The notes below the pieces were generated by a model. The model saw nothing but the letters and a program-made list of their open reading frames with translations, was not told where the DNA came from and made no database searches. From Flavobacterium hydrophilum (GTDB lineage Bacteria > Bacteroidota > Bacteroidia > Flavobacteriales > Flavobacteriaceae), in NCBI RefSeq assembly GCF_003202405.1, contig NZ_QJHL01000007.1:1-64000 (forward strand): DNA of 64,000 bases, in the 5' to 3' direction. The first letter of the stretch is position 1; each line of letters starts with the position of its first letter. The translations under genes were made by a program, and so were the position numbers. Shown here piece after piece: positions 10,047 to 18,446 of the stretch.

Positions 10047-10103
10047 TACTTTTAGTTATTATAGAAACGAAGATTAAAATCCTCAACAATAAATAGTTTA
10101 CCA

Positions 10104-10142
10104 AAAACAAAAAATGTTCGATATTCGAACATTTTTTGTTTT
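10104..10142. terminator. Bidirectional intrinsic terminator
   Basis: A perfect 18-bp stem (10104-10121 with 10125-10142) has a 3-base loop. It is A-rich on one side and T-rich on the other, with a central tgttcga/tcgaaca. It lies between the stops of the convergent genes 9798-10046 and glmM and can serve both. Confidence 0.85.
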
Positions 10143-10180
10143 AATAAATTGATAACTTTTAAAACCAGATTTTAAAAAGA

Positions 10181-11554
10181 TTAAACTACCAAATCACTAA
10201 TTTCCAAGGCGATTTCTTTAGCTTTTTCCGGACTTCCTGCTTCCGAATAAACACGTAAAATAGCTTCAGTGTTTGATTTTCTCAGATGAACCCAGCTGTT
10301 ATTCATTTCGATTTTGATACCGTCTATTGTATTAATTCGATAATTAGGGTATTTATCGACTATTTTTCCCAAAATCGTTTCCATAGATAAATTATCCGGA
10401 AGATCGATTTTGTGTTTGTACATAAAATACAATGGAAATTTGTCTTTCAATGCTGATAATGAAAGACCTGATTCTGCCATATAGCTTAACAGAAAACCAA
10501 TTCCAACTAAAGCATCCCTTCCATAATGTAATTCGGGATAAATCACTCCGCCATTTCCTTCACCGCCAATTATGGCATTCACTTCCTTCATTTTTTCGAC
10601 AACATTTACTTCTCCCACAGCAGCAGAATAGTATTTTCCGCCTCTTGCTTCCGTAATATCTTTTAAGGCACGGGTAGAGGATAAGTTAGAAACCGTATTT
10701 CCTTTTTGATGTGATAAAACATAATCTGAAACGGCTACCAAAGTATATTCTTCATTAAAAGGTTCACCGTTTTCACAAATTACTACCAATCTGTCAACAT
10801 CCGGATCTACGGCAATACCAATATCAAAATTGCCTTCCTTCATTTTTTTGATTAAATCTCCTAAGTTTTCTGTTAACGGTTCAGGATTGTGGGCAAATTT
10901 ACCTGTTGGGTCACAATGTAAAAGTTCAATCTGATCAATCCCAAGACTATTCAGTAATAAAGGAACCGCAATTCCTCCGGTAGAATTTACGGCATCAACA
11001 GCAACTTTAAATTTTCTTTTGCTGATGACTTCAGTGTTGATAAGTGGCAAGGCTTTAATTGCTTCAATATGATAGTTAAAATAATCATTATTTAGGCTGT
11101 AACTGCCCAAATTGTCTACATCGGTATACTGATAATTTTCTGCTTCAATACTTTCTAAAATGACCGTTATGTCTTTGGCTGAAATAAATTCTCCTTTTTC
11201 ATTTAATAATTTTAAAGCATTCCATTCCTTAGGATTATGACTGGCGGTTAAAATGATACCGCCGAGGGCTTTTTCGGCAACGACTGCCATTTCTACTGTT
11301 GGCGTGGTAGACAATCCTAAATCAACAACATCCAGTCCCAGCAACTGTAAAGTCCCGCTTACAATTTTAGAAACAGTTTCTCCCGAAATTCGGGCATCAC
11401 GACCAATGACGATTTTTTTAATTGTAGTGTCTTTTGTTTTCAGCCAATAACCAAAGGCTGCCGTAAAAGATACAATATCGTTTGGTGTAAAGCCATTTCC
11501 TGCAGTTCCGCCAATGGTTCCTCTTATTCCTGAGATGGATTTTATTAAAGTCAT
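10181..11554 (-). CDS. glmM: Phosphoglucosamine mutase (GlmM-type phosphohexomutase)
   Basis: The 457-residue protein has the four-domain alpha-D-phosphohexomutase layout. It shows the N-terminal SISGIRGTIGG loop, the catalytic serine loop TASHNP (residues 103-108, Ser105 phosphorylated), the metal loop DPDVDR, the sugar-binding loop GGEGNGG and the C-terminal phosphate-binding RKSNTEAILRVYSE. GlmM converts GlcN-6-P and GlcN-1-P; related mutases also act on GlcNAc phosphates. The gene is normally housekeeping (peptidoglycan precursor supply). Here its minus-strand promoter carries the same LacI operator, at the same distance, as the polysaccharide operons. It may therefore turn hexosamine-1-P released by the neighbouring kinase/nucleotidyltransferase/epimerase set into hexosamine-6-P for NagB. 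Strict GlmM versus a broader mutase cannot be settled from sequence. Confidence 0.88.
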   Translation of the reverse strand: MTLIKSISGIRGTIGGTAGNGFTPNDIVSFTAAFGYWLKTKDTTIKKIVIGRDARISGETVSKIVSGTLQLLGLDVVDLGLSTTPTVEMAVVAEKALGGIILTASHNPKEWNALKLLNEKGEFISAKDITVILESIEAENYQYTDVDNLGSYSLNNDYFNYHIEAIKALPLINTEVISKRKFKVAVDAVNSTGGIAVPLLLNSLGIDQIELLHCDPTGKFAHNPEPLTENLGDLIKKMKEGNFDIGIAVDPDVDRLVVICENGEPFNEEYTLVAVSDYVLSHQKGNTVSNLSSTRALKDITEARGGKYYSAAVGEVNVVEKMKEVNAIIGGEGNGGVIYPELHYGRDALVGIGFLLSYMAESGLSLSALKDKFPLYFMYKHKIDLPDNLSMETILGKIVDKYPNYRINTIDGIKIEMNNSWVHLRKSNTEAILRVYSEAGSPEKAKEIALEISDLVV

Positions 11555-11807
11555 AATTAATAATTTTTTGTATTAAAATAATTGTGTTTGCTGATTATTG
11601 GTGAAGTTGTTTACGATGATAAGATGATTCTGTTTTTAAATATTTTTTCCAGGTTTAAAGCTGAATTTAAACACGAAAGCAAATTTTAAATTTTATAAAG
11701 AAAAACAAGAGTTTGAAATAAAATTTGAAACCAAATAATTGAATTTAAATAACTAAAAATCAATTAGTTATATTTTTGATTATTGAGTTTTATAAATTTT
11801 TATGTGA

Positions 11808-11868
11808 CAAAAGTAGCGATACACTATAAAAAAAACAAGCAATTGTGTTAAAAATGTTCTCGAGCACA
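11808..11868 (-). promoter_or_regulatory. glmM promoter with LacI-type operator
   Basis: On the minus strand the order is operator TGTGCTCGAGAACA (11855-11868), TTG (11838-11836), a 20-bp spacer, then TACTTTTG (11815-11808), an exact -7 match. The operator centre is 23.5 bp from the first base of TTG, the same distance as in two other promoters of the locus, and the run TTTTT and CTTGTTTTT context is shared as well. The leader to the glmM ATG is then about 250 bases. The same palindrome lies directly before a perfect plus-strand -7 box (TATATTTG, 11870-11877) that could serve the gene at 11922. Confidence 0.8.
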
Positions 11869-11921
11869 CTATATTTGTAAAAAATAAATCCGGACAAATA
11901 TTCTAGAATAAATTGCTCATT

Positions 11922-12572
11922 ATGGAAAATGGAAATAATATTTATAAAGTCAATCTGATTAATAAAGAAGAATTAAAAATCACCGGAAAAGGGGAGAGTG
12001 ATGTCTGGAGGAAATCAGAAGTTTTAAGCCAGTTCATTTCGCCATGGGATTCAAAGGAGCCTTCAAAAATTGAATTTAGAGCATTATATGATGGAGCTAA
12101 TTTCTTTTTTTGCTTTACTGTTTTTGACACAGAAATTCATATTGACACAACAGATGATACAGCAGACAGTATTAATAACTCAGACAGAGTTGAACTTTTT
12201 TTCAGACCAAATCATTCATTAAATCCCTACTACTGTTTAGAAATAGATACTCAGGCAAGAATAATGGATTTTATAGCGTATCCAAATAAAAATTTCGATT
12301 TTAACTGGAATTGGCCAAAGGGTGATATTAGTGTCAAATCATCAAAAAATGATAGCAGTTTTACTGTAGAAGGAGCTATCAGTCTGGATTCTTTAAACAA
12401 ATTAAATTTGATTAAAGGAAATAAAATAGAAGCAGGTGTTTTTAGGGCAAAATATAATTCTAAGATTAATGGCAATTTTGAGCCAGTCTGGATTACCTGG
12501 ATTGACCCTGAAACGGAAACCCCAAACTTTCATACAGCATCTTCTTTTGGGGTATTCCATCTAATGGACTAA
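11922..12572 (+). CDS. CBM9-like carbohydrate-binding protein, apparently cytoplasmic
   Basis: The product has about 216 residues from the ATG at 11922; the frame opens at a TTG at 11913, but the ATG (MENGNN) is the better start. The sequence fits the CBM9-like beta-sandwich seen in secreted sugar-binding or xylanase-associated proteins: FRALYDGANFFFCFTVFDTE, then SDRVELFF, YYCLEIDTQARIMD, and W-TWIDP near the end. No signal peptide is visible, so it may act in the cytoplasm, or be secreted without one. Its stop is 5 bases from the stop of the convergent LacI gene. A perfect TATATTTG box lies 45 bases upstream of the ATG, right beside the shared LacI-type operator, so it may be regulated with glmM. 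Its function is not known. Confidence 0.7.
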   Translation: MENGNNIYKVNLINKEELKITGKGESDVWRKSEVLSQFISPWDSKEPSKIEFRALYDGANFFFCFTVFDTEIHIDTTDDTADSINNSDRVELFFRPNHSLNPYYCLEIDTQARIMDFIAYPNKNFDFNWNWPKGDISVKSSKNDSSFTVEGAISLDSLNKLNLIKGNKIEAGVFRAKYNSKINGNFEPVWITWIDPETETPNFHTASSFGVFHLMD

Positions 12573-12577
12573 ATTAG

Positions 12578-13618
12578 TTATTCCATATAATAACTGGCGT
12601 TTTCAGAATTGACAATATCAATAGGTAAAAGTGCCGAATGGTTAATTTCTTTTCCAAAAATAAAATGATCGACCAAAAAGCTTAATCCCAAATAAACCTG
12701 TTGTTTAGGATTTTGATTGATCAGGAAATCAATGGTTCCCTGATTTAGAAAACTTATGTTTTTATCCAACAGGTCATAGCCGATAAGAGCGATCGTATTA
12801 TTTTTAGTTTTATCAATAATTTCGGCAATTTGATATGCTTTTGATGTAGTGATAAATATACCTGTGAGTTTCGGATTTTCTTTAAGAAAGTCTTCCAGCT
12901 TAGTTTCGTAGTTTTTTCTTTTTAATTTTAAAGTAGTGACTTCGTAATCTGAATTTTCTTCTTGGAGAAAGTAATTTCTAAATCCTTTTTCTTTCTCCTG
13001 CATGTGCACGGCATTCTTGAATTTTTCATCAAAATGAATGATCGCTATTTGGCCTTTCTGAGCAATAGAATCTATTAATTTTGCAGCAACCCTGCCGCTT
13101 CTGTACAAATCCTGACCTACAAAGTTTCTGATTTCATCAGATTCCAGCTGATTATTAAATGTGTTCACTAAGATGTTTTGAGCGCTATATTTTTCTACAG
13201 CATCAAGTGCTTCTTTAGAAAATAAAGGCGCTAATAAAACAGCATCGGGTGATGAATTTAAAACGCTTTCGTTTACAGCTATAAAGGATTCTGTATTTTC
13301 CGGATCAAAATAATGAGCATTAATGGATAAATTAAATGCTTTGAATTCCTTTTTTGCCTGTTCTATTCCTTTAATACAAGGAAGCCAGTAGGAATCGGAT
13401 TCAGGATTTGGCAGCACTACACATATAGAGTAAATCTTATTGTTTTTAAGATTTCGTGCAATTAAATTAGGCTCGTAATCTATTTGTTCTAATACAGCAT
13501 TAATACTTTCCAGCGCTTTTTGAGAAACTTTACCTCTTTTATGTAAAACCCTGTCAACTGTTCCTTTTGAAACACCCGCCAATTGAGCAATATCTTTTAT
13601 TGTAAGCTTTTTATCCAT
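12578..13618 (-). CDS. LacI-family transcriptional regulator of the locus
   Basis: The product is 346 residues from the ATG at 13618; a GTG two codons upstream is less likely. An N-terminal LacI helix-turn-helix (LTIKDIAQLAGVSKGTVDRV, residues 4-23) is followed by the hinge region (NLIARNLKNNK). A periplasmic-binding-protein-like sensor follows (from IYSICVVLPNPESDSYW; later NTIALIGYDLLDKN), of the kind that binds a sugar or sugar phosphate. The gene sits between glmM/CBM9-like and the kinase operon. Palindromes of the LacI type (TGTKYTCGAGMACA) occur before four promoters here, so this is very probably their regulator. The inducer is probably a breakdown product (a hexosamine or uronate derivative); that is inference. 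Confidence 0.88.
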   Translation of the reverse strand: MDKKLTIKDIAQLAGVSKGTVDRVLHKRGKVSQKALESINAVLEQIDYEPNLIARNLKNNKIYSICVVLPNPESDSYWLPCIKGIEQAKKEFKAFNLSINAHYFDPENTESFIAVNESVLNSSPDAVLLAPLFSKEALDAVEKYSAQNILVNTFNNQLESDEIRNFVGQDLYRSGRVAAKLIDSIAQKGQIAIIHFDEKFKNAVHMQEKEKGFRNYFLQEENSDYEVTTLKLKRKNYETKLEDFLKENPKLTGIFITTSKAYQIAEIIDKTKNNTIALIGYDLLDKNISFLNQGTIDFLINQNPKQQVYLGLSFLVDHFIFGKEINHSALLPIDIVNSENASYYME

Positions 13619-13857
13619 AACCACAAATATATAAAAGTTTGGTTTATTAATTTTTTTGCAAATTTTCTTAATCCATAAAGTATGTCTTTTCCCTGTAGAT
13701 TTTCTTAGTTTTTGTTTAGAAAATATAAGGTAAAATCTTAAAGACAGATTTATTTAAAGATGAAAAAGAAAGTTGCGTTTTGGTTTAAAATTTTGAGACA
13801 ATTAGTAAAATGATTTTTCAATAATACGTCTTTTTTTTCAGTTTCCGTTTCTTTTTT

Positions 13858-13941
13858 TGTGCTCGAGAACATAAATTTAGTGTGTTCGAGCACATTTTTA
13901 TGTGTTTTCCTTGTTTTAGTAAAATTAAATCTATAGTTTCG
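13858..13941 (+). promoter_or_regulatory. Promoter of the kinase operon with two LacI-type operators
   Basis: Operator 1 is TGTGCTCGAGAACA (13858-13871) and operator 2 is TGTGTTCGAGCACA (13881-13894), centres 23 bp apart. TTG lies at 13911-13913, then a 20-bp spacer, then TAGTTTCG (13934-13941, one mismatch to TAnnTTTG). The centre of operator 2 is 23.5 bp before TTG. The expected start of transcription is near 13948, about 80 bases before the GTG of the kinase gene. Confidence 0.8.
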
Positions 13942-14028
13942 CATTATGAAACCTATATTTAATATGGTTTTACGATGTCGGTTGTGTATTTAAGTTGTTG
14001 TTTAACAGAGTTTTGAAAATAATAAAAA

Positions 14029-15105
14029 GTGAAAAAAATTATATCATTAGCACCAGGGAGAACATGTTTGTTTGGTGATCATCAGGATTATCTTGGGCTG
14101 CCTGTTATTGCCTGTGCAATTGACAGGGACATAAGGCTGACAGCAGTGCAAAACAGCACCAGTGTTTTTAATTTAAACATGGTGGATATTAACGAAACGA
14201 GGATTATTAAGATCGATGAAACTTTCCCTGAATTAAAACCACGAGATTATTTTGCCTCTTCGTTAAGAGTGCTTAGAAGGTATGGTTGTATTCCAAATAT
14301 TGGATACGATATCAATATCTCCGGAAATATTCCAATCAATTCCGGAACCTCGAGCTCATCGGCATTGTTGTTGGCATGGATCAATTTTTTGATCGAAGCT
14401 TACGGAGTGAATGAAGAAGTGACTCCCGAATTTATTTCTAAAATAGGCTACCTGTCTGAAGTCGTGGAGCACGGAGAACCGGGAGGAATGATGGACCATT
14501 ACAGTATTGGTGTTGGAAACGTGGTTTACATAAATACTGTAAATCCTTTTGCTGTTACAGTCATAGGAAAAGAACTGAATGGTCTTGTTACAGGGGTTTC
14601 AGGAGTTCCAAAGGAAACAATCGGATTAATTGGCGAATTAAAAAATAATGCACTGTTGTCTATTGATTTGGTAAAACAAAATGATAAAAGTTTTGATTTA
14701 AATACTGCTGAAATTGAAGATTTAAAAAAGTACTCCAACTTTTTACCGGACAGACTGATTCCTTATTTTGAAGCAGCGGTTAAAAATCACCATTATACCA
14801 AACTGGCACTGAAAGAATTTCAAAAAGCCTCTCTTGATTTAAAAAAGATTGGCGAATTAATGAACGGTCATCATGCTGTTTTAAGGGATCTGCTAAAAAT
14901 TACAGTGCCAAGAATTGATGCTATGATTAATGCGTCATTAAAAGCAGGTGCTTATGGAGCCAAAATAGTGGGTTCAGGAGGTGGAGGCAGTATTGTAGCC
15001 ATAGCTGAACCCGGCAAAGAATCGCAGGTTGCAGAAGCAATGCTGGCAGCGGGTGCAGTTGCAGCTTATGCTGTAAATGTTGATCCTGGAGCGAGAATAG
15101 TATAG
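14029..15105 (+). CDS. GHMP-family sugar kinase, possible N-acetylhexosamine 1-kinase
   Basis: The 358-residue protein has the three GHMP motifs. Motif I is APGRTCLFGDHQDYLG (residues 8-23, galactokinase-like GRxxLxGxHxDY), motif II is INSGTSSSSALL (ATP loop, about 103-114), and motif III is GAKIVGSGGGGSIVA near the C-terminus. The catalytic Asp is probably in GGMMDHYS. The start is GTG. It heads an operon with a nucleotidyltransferase and a UDP-sugar epimerase (24 and 21 bp gaps). Phosphorylation of GalNAc or GlcNAc at C1 would make sense for amino sugar released from a glycosaminoglycan. Galactokinase or a uronate kinase are the alternatives; specificity is not visible in the sequence. Confidence 0.8.
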   Translation: MKKIISLAPGRTCLFGDHQDYLGLPVIACAIDRDIRLTAVQNSTSVFNLNMVDINETRIIKIDETFPELKPRDYFASSLRVLRRYGCIPNIGYDINISGNIPINSGTSSSSALLLAWINFLIEAYGVNEEVTPEFISKIGYLSEVVEHGEPGGMMDHYSIGVGNVVYINTVNPFAVTVIGKELNGLVTGVSGVPKETIGLIGELKNNALLSIDLVKQNDKSFDLNTAEIEDLKKYSNFLPDRLIPYFEAAVKNHHYTKLALKEFQKASLDLKKIGELMNGHHAVLRDLLKITVPRIDAMINASLKAGAYGAKIVGSGGGGSIVAIAEPGKESQVAEAMLAAGAVAAYAVNVDPGARIV

Positions 15106-15129
15106 ATATTAAAATTAAAAAAAAAGAGT

Positions 15130-16002
15130 ATGCATGACAATTTAGTAATTTTAGCAGGAGGCGCTTCTTCAAGAATGAAAAAACCGGCTGAGGTAAGTAA
15201 TCTGAGCGAGGAAGAAATAGCTCAGGCTAACGAAAGAAGTAAAGGACTGATAGGGGTAGGACCAAATGGAAGACCATTGATGGATTATCTTTTAGTAAAT
15301 GCAAAAAAAGCAGGCTACAAAAACATATACATTATAATAGGAGAGCAGGGAGATTTATTCAAATCTTTTTACGGAAGCAAGGATAAGGATAATGATTTTC
15401 ATGGTTTGAATGTTTCGTTTGCTGTTCAGTATATTCCTGAAGGAAGAGTGAAACCATTTGGAACTGCTGATGCATTGTTTCAGGCTGTAGAACAATATCC
15501 TGAACTAAACACTCAATTTTATTCGGTTTGTAATAGTGATAATTTGTATTCATCAGAGGCATTGTATGCACTTCGTGAATCGAATAGTCCTAATGCGTTT
15601 ATCAGTTATGATCGTGATGCAATGGAATTTCCTTCTGAGCGTATCTCTCGTTTTGCGGTGGCAGAATTGAATAAGGATAATTTTCTTCTTGATATTGTCG
15701 AAAAACCGGATGCTGCTGTCGTAGAATCTTTTAAAGATGCTGAAGGTAAAATCAGGGTGAGCATGAACGCCTTTAAGTTCAAAGGAGAAGCCTTATATCC
15801 TTATCTTAAAAATTGTCCGGTTCATCCCGAAAGAGATGAAAAAGAATTACCAACTGTACTTTTGAATCTATTACAGGATTTTCCGAATACGGCATTAGGA
15901 ATCCCTTTTTCTGAACATGTTCCGGACTTAACGGCAAAAGAGGATATTGTAGAAGTAAAAGCCTATCTGAAAAAACATTTCCCTGTACTGGACTGGAATT
16001 AA
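15130..16002 (+). CDS. Sugar-phosphate nucleotidyltransferase
   Basis: The 290-residue protein begins with the nucleotidyltransferase signature VILAGGASSRMKKP (about residues 5-18). It continues with a Rossmann-like core: GRPLMDYLL, YKNIYIIIGEQGDLF, and a metal/nucleotide-binding SVCNSDNLYSSEAL. No acyltransferase beta-helix follows, so it is not GlmU. It probably uses UTP to activate the hexosamine 1-phosphate made by the preceding kinase, or works in reverse to release hexosamine-1-P from the UDP-sugar after epimerisation, as LnpC does in bifidobacteria. The insertion after the signature (residues 18-35, rich in E) is longer than in RmlA-type enzymes. The substrate is inferred from neighbours only. 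Confidence 0.78.
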   Translation: MHDNLVILAGGASSRMKKPAEVSNLSEEEIAQANERSKGLIGVGPNGRPLMDYLLVNAKKAGYKNIYIIIGEQGDLFKSFYGSKDKDNDFHGLNVSFAVQYIPEGRVKPFGTADALFQAVEQYPELNTQFYSVCNSDNLYSSEALYALRESNSPNAFISYDRDAMEFPSERISRFAVAELNKDNFLLDIVEKPDAAVVESFKDAEGKIRVSMNAFKFKGEALYPYLKNCPVHPERDEKELPTVLLNLLQDFPNTALGIPFSEHVPDLTAKEDIVEVKAYLKKHFPVLDWN

Positions 16003-16023
16003 TAATTTTTAACTGAAAACGAA

Positions 16024-16947
16024 ATGAAAAAATATGTAATCACAGGAGGTGCAGGATTTATAGGAAGTCATATTGCAGAACAGCTATCCGGAGAAGGGCA
16101 TGAAGTAATTGTACTGGATAGTTTAAGAACCGGATTCGAAAAAAATCTCAACGGACTGAATGTTCAGTTTGTTCATGGAGACATAAGGGATAAAAATCTT
16201 GTAGAAAAGTTGGTACAAGGCGCAAGTGGTATTTTTCATCTCGCAGCTTTGGTTAGTGTTCCCGAATCGTTATTGCGTTTAGATGAGTGTATTGATATTA
16301 ATACCATCGGAACCATTAATATTCTGGAAGCTGCAAGAAAAAATAACGGATGCAAGGTGGTACTTTCTTCTTCGGCTGCGAACTATGGAAATAACCCTGT
16401 TCTGCCTAAAGTAGAAAGTATGATTCCGGAACCGATGACTCCTTATGCCATTACAAAATTAGACGGAGAATTTTATCTAAAAATGTATCAGGATCAATGG
16501 AATGTTCCGACAGCTTCACTGCGCTATTTCAATGTTTTCGGACCAAGACAAAACCCTCAGTCGGCTTATGCGGCTGCGGTGCCTATTTTTATTAATAAAG
16601 CGCTTCAGAATGAAGCGCTAACAATATATGGTGACGGTTCTCAAACCAGAGATTTTATTTATGTGAAAGATGTGGTAAAAGCGAATATTCTGGCTTCTCA
16701 GATTGGGACAGAAACGTATAATGTTGCTTTGGGATACAGCACTTCTATTTTAGAATTAGCAGAAAAAATAATTAAAATCACAAATTCCAAATCCCAAATT
16801 CAGTTTCTGGAAGAGCGTTCCGGTGATATAAAACATTCAAAAGCAGATCCGTCAAAATTTAATGATTTAGGATTTAAACCCGGTCATTCGATTGAAACTG
16901 CTTTAGAAGAAACCATTGCCTTTTACCATCAGGAATTGCTAAAATAA
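16024..16947 (+). CDS. NAD-dependent UDP-sugar 4-epimerase (GalE/WbpP type)
   Basis: The 307-residue extended SDR protein has GGAGFIGSHIAEQL (NAD-binding GxxGxxG, residues 7-20), HLAALVSVPES, the catalytic serine in LSSSAANYG and YAITK (YxxxK, about 140-144). Its substrate loop FNVFGPRQNPQSAYAAAVP and DGSQTRDFIYVKDV resemble UDP-GlcNAc/GalNAc 4-epimerases of the WbpP group more than classic GalE. It probably converts UDP-GalNAc and UDP-GlcNAc into each other. It lies 21 bp after the nucleotidyltransferase, in the same operon. Confidence 0.82.
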   Translation: MKKYVITGGAGFIGSHIAEQLSGEGHEVIVLDSLRTGFEKNLNGLNVQFVHGDIRDKNLVEKLVQGASGIFHLAALVSVPESLLRLDECIDINTIGTINILEAARKNNGCKVVLSSSAANYGNNPVLPKVESMIPEPMTPYAITKLDGEFYLKMYQDQWNVPTASLRYFNVFGPRQNPQSAYAAAVPIFINKALQNEALTIYGDGSQTRDFIYVKDVVKANILASQIGTETYNVALGYSTSILELAEKIIKITNSKSQIQFLEERSGDIKHSKADPSKFNDLGFKPGHSIETALEETIAFYHQELLK

Positions 16948-17029
16948 AAAAGGATGATTTGATTCATCAGACAAATTTTGATACTTTTCAAAAAGAATAG
17001 ATTTACCAAATAAATACTGTATTGAACAA

Positions 17030-18412
17030 ATGGCACAAACTCAAAACACATTAGAAAAAGGTCAGGGTAATGTTTTAATTCCTATGGCAATTTTGACCCT
17101 GTTATTTTTTATTTTAGGATTCGTTACCTGGCTAAATGGACCATTAATTCCATTCTTCGAAATTGCCTGTGATTTAACCGGATCGCAAGCCTATTTTGTA
17201 ACTTTTGCCTTTTACATTGCTTATTTTGTAATGGCGATTCCATCTTCATGGATTATAGAAAAAACAGGTTATAAAAATGGTATTTCACTCGGTTTAACTG
17301 TAATTGCCATTGGTGCATTTATGTTTTATCCTGCTGCAGAAACGAGAACCTTTCTTTTGTTTTTGATAGCCTTATTCATTATGGGTACAGGATTGGCTAT
17401 TTTGCAAACCGCTGCTAATCCGTATGTTGTTGTAATTGGCCCAAGAGAAAGTGCCGCAGCAAGAATTAGTGTTTTGGGAATTGCCAATAAACTGGCAGGA
17501 TTTATAGCTCCGTTAGTATTGACCACTTTGGTACTCTCCAACATGAAGCAGTATACGAAGGAAAAAATAGATCTCCTGGATGCTGCCGCCAAATCGGCTA
17601 CACTGGACACACTAGCACTGCAATTACAAACACCTTACATCTACATGGGAATTGTAATTTTGATTTTGGCAATTTTAGCGAAGTTTTCCCCTCTTCCTGA
17701 AATAGACTTAGATGAAGATGGTCACGTTGCCGATTTAAGTATTTACAAACAAATTAAAAGTGCATCAAAATACCCTCAGCTTGTTTTGGGGGCAATAACG
17801 CTGATGCTATATGTTGCTGCAGAGGTTATTGCAGGTGACACCATTGGAACTTTTGGAAAACAGCTTGGAGTTTACGGAGAAAATGGTGATTTCTATCTTA
17901 ACCTGACCTCATTTACCATGACCGCAATGCTGATAGGCTATATCGTCGGAATTACTTTAATACCAAAATACCTGTCTCAGGTTACGGCATTAAAAATTTC
18001 AGGAATTTTGGGAGTTGTTTTGGTAATCTTAATAGTTTCTTTATCTCCGGGAATTATCATTCAATTACCTTTATTACCAGATTTGCCTTTGATAATTATT
18101 TTGGTCGCCCTGTTTGGACTTGCCAATGCGCTTTGCTGGCCGGCAATCTGGCCTTTGGCGCTTCAGAATTTAGGAGGTCATACTAAAATTGGCGGAGCAA
18201 TATTAATTATGGCAATCATTGGCGGAGCAATATTTCCATTATTATACGGACTTTTAGCAGAAAGTATCAATCTGGCAAATGGAACGGAACACATTTTAAC
18301 AACAGAAAAATCCGGAAACCAGATAGCGTATTTAATGCTTTTACCGGCTTACTTGATGATTATCTTCTTTGCGCACAAAGGACATAAAATTACCAGTTGG
18401 TCCCGGGCGTAG
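17030..18412 (+). CDS. MFS sugar transporter, FucP/NagP type
   Basis: The 460-residue protein has about 12 membrane segments and the FucP-family hallmark regions: FVTWLNGPLIPFFE in TM1, TGLAILQTAANPYVVVIGP in TM4-5, and NALCWPAIWPLAL late in the protein. Members carry L-fucose, glucose/galactose or GlcNAc (NagP) across the inner membrane by proton symport. Between the epimerase and the NagB fusion it is best read as the hexosamine importer that feeds the kinase. Uptake of an unsaturated disaccharide or uronate is possible but less likely for this family. Confidence 0.82.
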   Translation: MAQTQNTLEKGQGNVLIPMAILTLLFFILGFVTWLNGPLIPFFEIACDLTGSQAYFVTFAFYIAYFVMAIPSSWIIEKTGYKNGISLGLTVIAIGAFMFYPAAETRTFLLFLIALFIMGTGLAILQTAANPYVVVIGPRESAAARISVLGIANKLAGFIAPLVLTTLVLSNMKQYTKEKIDLLDAAAKSATLDTLALQLQTPYIYMGIVILILAILAKFSPLPEIDLDEDGHVADLSIYKQIKSASKYPQLVLGAITLMLYVAAEVIAGDTIGTFGKQLGVYGENGDFYLNLTSFTMTAMLIGYIVGITLIPKYLSQVTALKISGILGVVLVILIVSLSPGIIIQLPLLPDLPLIIILVALFGLANALCWPAIWPLALQNLGGHTKIGGAILIMAIIGGAIFPLLYGLLAESINLANGTEHILTTEKSGNQIAYLMLLPAYLMIIFFAHKGHKITSWSRA

Positions 18413-18446
18413 ATTCACAATAAATAAAATTTAAAATTAACTTACA

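Noticed and set aside
13750..13944. Minus-strand open frame of 64 codons between LacI and the kinase gene
   Set aside because: It lies across the two operators and the promoter of the kinase operon, has low-complexity content (runs of K, F and T), and no promoter or neighbour supports it.
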